Shown one piece after another: positions 7,101 to 8,316 of a stretch of DNA of 8,316 nt. The translations under genes and the position numbers were made by a program. Below the pieces are notes generated by a model. That model was given only the letters and a program-made list of their open reading frames with translations. It did no database searches and was not told the origin of the DNA. Positions within the stretch are counted from its first letter, which is position 1; each line of letters begins with the position of its first letter. The stretch spans positions 1-8,316 of the forward strand of contig PXDL01000135.1 of NCBI GenBank assembly GCA_003566395.1. Direction: 5' to 3'. Origin of the DNA: Balneolia bacterium. Lineage in GTDB: Bacteria > Bacteroidota > Rhodothermia > Balneolales > Cyclonatronaceae.

Positions 7101-7119
7101 AACCATAAACAACCATAAA
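7101..7119 (+). repeat. short tandem direct repeat in the rnz leader
   Basis: AACCATAAA occurs at 7101-7109 and again at 7111-7119, a 10-base period covering one helical turn, followed by a partial copy (ACCAAA). It lies just after the ABC transporter stop. It may be simple A-rich leader sequence. Confidence 0.4.
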
Positions 7120-7124
7120 AACCA

Positions 7125-7178
7125 AAGCTAAGAAACCATTACTTAACCGGACTGTTAGCTTGACTGCTACAAGTAATG
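7125..7178 (+). promoter_or_regulatory. interleaved inverted repeats (candidate pseudoknot) in the rnz leader
   Basis: AAGCTAA (7125-7131) is perfectly complementary to TTAGCTT (7155-7161), and CATTACTT (7137-7144) to AAGTAATG (7171-7178). The order A-B-A'-B' is that of an H-type pseudoknot, with connecting stretches of 5, 10 and 9 bases. Alternatively the two helices are exclusive, since each hairpin loop holds one arm of the other. The element ends 16 bases before the AAGGAG of rnz, a position suited to translation control. It could also be a pair of protein operators. It matches no riboswitch family known to me. Confidence 0.35.
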
Positions 7179-7194
7179 TGTTCGTCGTAGATAA

Positions 7195-7206
7195 AAGGAG
7201 AAAACC
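7195..7206 (+). promoter_or_regulatory. rnz: strong ribosome-binding site of rnz
   Basis: AAGGAG at 7195-7200 is followed by a 6-base spacer and ATG 7207. This is the best Shine-Dalgarno site on the plus strand of the window and fixes the start of the RNase Z reading frame. Confidence 0.8.
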
Positions 7207-8316
7207 ATGATCATAGTGCCATTAGGGGTCGCATCGGCAACCCCCACAGCAAAAAGACATCTTTCATCAGCAGCCCTGTGGCGGGACGGACGTGTATATC
7301 TGTTCGATTGCGGCGAAAATGCTCAGATGAGAGCCTTACAGGCCGGACTAAAACGATCCAAAATTGATTACATCTTTATTTCACATATGGATGGTGATCA
7401 CTTTTTCGGGTTACCCGGTCTTGTTTCAACCATGCAGCTGCAGCGCCGAGATAATCCGCTGCATATAATCGGCCCGGAAGGCTTAAAGGAGTTTATAGAA
7501 GCTTCGGTAAAAGCTTCCGGTATTGAGCTGACCTTCGAAATTGTGTTCAAGGAACTCAAAGACGGCTTCGAACATGAGATCGTTCTTGACGACCCCGAGT
7601 ACTATGTGGAAGCCAGGCCGCTTGAGCACAAAAGTTTGTGTATAGGCTACCGTTTTCAGGAAAAAGATAAGCCCGGCAAAGTTGATTCCAAGCGGGCCGA
7701 AGAACTTGGCATCAGCGAGGATAAGCAGTATAAGCAGCTTAAAGCCGGTGAGGATGTTACGCTTGAAGACGGCACGGTTGTGAAGTCGGAAGACATCGTG
7801 GGACCTCCCAAAAAAGGCGATAGCTTTGCTTATGTGACCGATACGCTGTTTTCAGTTAACTCGCTTAAGCTGGCTTATAAGGCTACCATTCTCTACCACG
7901 AAGCGACTTTCGATCAGAATCTGAAAGACAAAGCCGAAGAAACATATCATTCTACGGCAGAAGATGCTGCAACTATCGCTCATAAGGCCGAAGTGCAGCG
8001 CCTGGTGATTACCCACTTCTCAGCCCGCTACACCAACCAGTTTGTTCTGCTGAAGGAAGCCCGGAAAATTTTCCCCGAAACCTGGGTTGCTACCGAGCTT
8101 CGCCCGATTATGACCGATCCCGAGCATGAGCGCGGTATTATCAAAGCCAAAGTTCCGATAGAGCCGATCACCAAGCCGACACGTGGTGGCTTCGGTGGCG
8201 GACAAAAAGGACGCGGCGGCCCGCAGAGCGGTGGAAGAGGTAAATATTTCCGCCAGCGCAAGCGCTTTGATAAAGGCGGCGGTGGTCGCGGCGGCTATGA
8301 TAATCGTGGCGGCGGA
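7207..8316 (+). CDS. rnz: ribonuclease Z with RGG-rich C-terminal tail (continues past right edge)
   Basis: 370 codons, open at the window end. It is a metallo-beta-lactamase-fold endonuclease that cleaves pre-tRNA 3' trailers. Motifs in order: CGENAQ (35-40), metal motif HMDGDH (60-65), H141 in LEHKSLCIGYR, the flexible-arm (exosite) region with YKQLKAGEDVTLEDGT (175-190), D212 in TDT, HEATF (231-235), H248 in YHSTAEDAA, and H270 in THFSARY. All expected metal and catalytic residues are present except that the second His of HxHxDH is D62. The catalytic part ends near 305, the usual family length; residues 326 onward form a Gly/Arg-rich tail, with the tail's end outside the window. The preceding leader is 115 bases with its own ribosome site and possible RNA structure, so expression may be separate from the ABC gene. 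Confidence 0.93.
   Translation, partial: MIIVPLGVASATPTAKRHLSSAALWRDGRVYLFDCGENAQMRALQAGLKRSKIDYIFISHMDGDHFFGLPGLVSTMQLQRRDNPLHIIGPEGLKEFIEASVKASGIELTFEIVFKELKDGFEHEIVLDDPEYYVEARPLEHKSLCIGYRFQEKDKPGKVDSKRAEELGISEDKQYKQLKAGEDVTLEDGTVVKSEDIVGPPKKGDSFAYVTDTLFSVNSLKLAYKATILYHEATFDQNLKDKAEETYHSTAEDAATIAHKAEVQRLVITHFSARYTNQFVLLKEARKIFPETWVATELRPIMTDPEHERGIIKAKVPIEPITKPTRGGFGGGQKGRGGPQSGGRGKYFRQRKRFDKGGGGRGGYDNRGGG
8182..8316 (+). other. rnz: RGG/GGR-rich tail coding segment of RNase Z
   Basis: Residues 326-370 contain RGG at 326-328, 336-338 and 361-363 and 367-369, a GGR at 342-344, and a basic stretch KYFRQRKRFDKG (346-357). Gly and Arg/Lys dominate, with aromatic residues interspersed (F329, Y347, F348, Y364). 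Such segments are disordered and bind RNA in eukaryotic RGG proteins and at the C-termini of some bacterial DEAD-box helicases and RNA-binding proteins. The frame is the same as the enzyme's, with no frameshift. RNA binding is inferred. Confidence 0.8.

Noticed and set aside
7092..7206. Remnant of an insertion sequence in the gap before rnz, because of the inverted repeats
   Set aside because: The repeats are short and interleaved rather than terminal, with no flanking target duplication and no transposase fragment.
8020..8261. Minus-strand frames opposite the RNase Z tail, Pro-rich
   Set aside because: The Pro-rich sequence is the expected reverse of Gly-rich codons; RNase Z is clearly coded on the plus strand here.

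Overview
The window looks like chromosomal DNA of a Gram-negative bacterium of the Bacteroidota/FCB type, possibly Balneolota. That placement is an inference from the style of the proteins (RNase Z, MdlA-like ABC half-transporter, IF3 start region), from a TAnnTTTG-type promoter box, and from weak or absent Shine-Dalgarno sites at several genes. No mobile element, CRISPR array, tRNA or rRNA was seen.

Layout. Minus strand, left end: thrS (threonyl-tRNA synthetase, 2133 to 169), followed by the first 20 codons of infC (initiation factor IF3, from 61 off the left edge). This is the classical thrS-infC translation cluster. infC has no ATG, GTG or TTG start. Its reading frame is entered at an AUC codon with a strong Shine-Dalgarno site, the rare-start arrangement known for IF3 self-control. 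A 305-base divergent gap (2134-2438) separates thrS from the plus-strand genes.

Plus strand: a small two-helix membrane protein of unknown function (2439-2690); an AtuA/DUF1446 family protein (2826-4196) with a dyad-symmetric candidate operator just upstream; a renalase-like FAD oxidoreductase (4238-5287); and, 4 bases later, an MdlA/BmrC-like ABC exporter half-transporter (5292-7091) whose catalytic glutamate is an aspartate. After a 115-base leader containing two interleaved perfect inverted repeats (pseudoknot topology) comes ribonuclease Z (rnz, 7207 to beyond the right edge). This RNase Z has Asp in place of the second His of its HxHxDH metal motif, and it carries a Gly/Arg-rich (RGG) tail that is still open at the window end.

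How the genes relate. infC/thrS (translation) and rnz (tRNA 3'-end maturation) are housekeeping RNA functions. The AtuA-like, FAD and ABC genes lie in the same direction with short gaps (41 and 4 bases) and may be one transcription unit, but no common pathway can be read from the sequence. No complete new multi-gene system was recognised. The most unusual points are the RNase Z metal-site change and RGG tail, the interleaved repeats in its leader, and the AUC-initiated infC.
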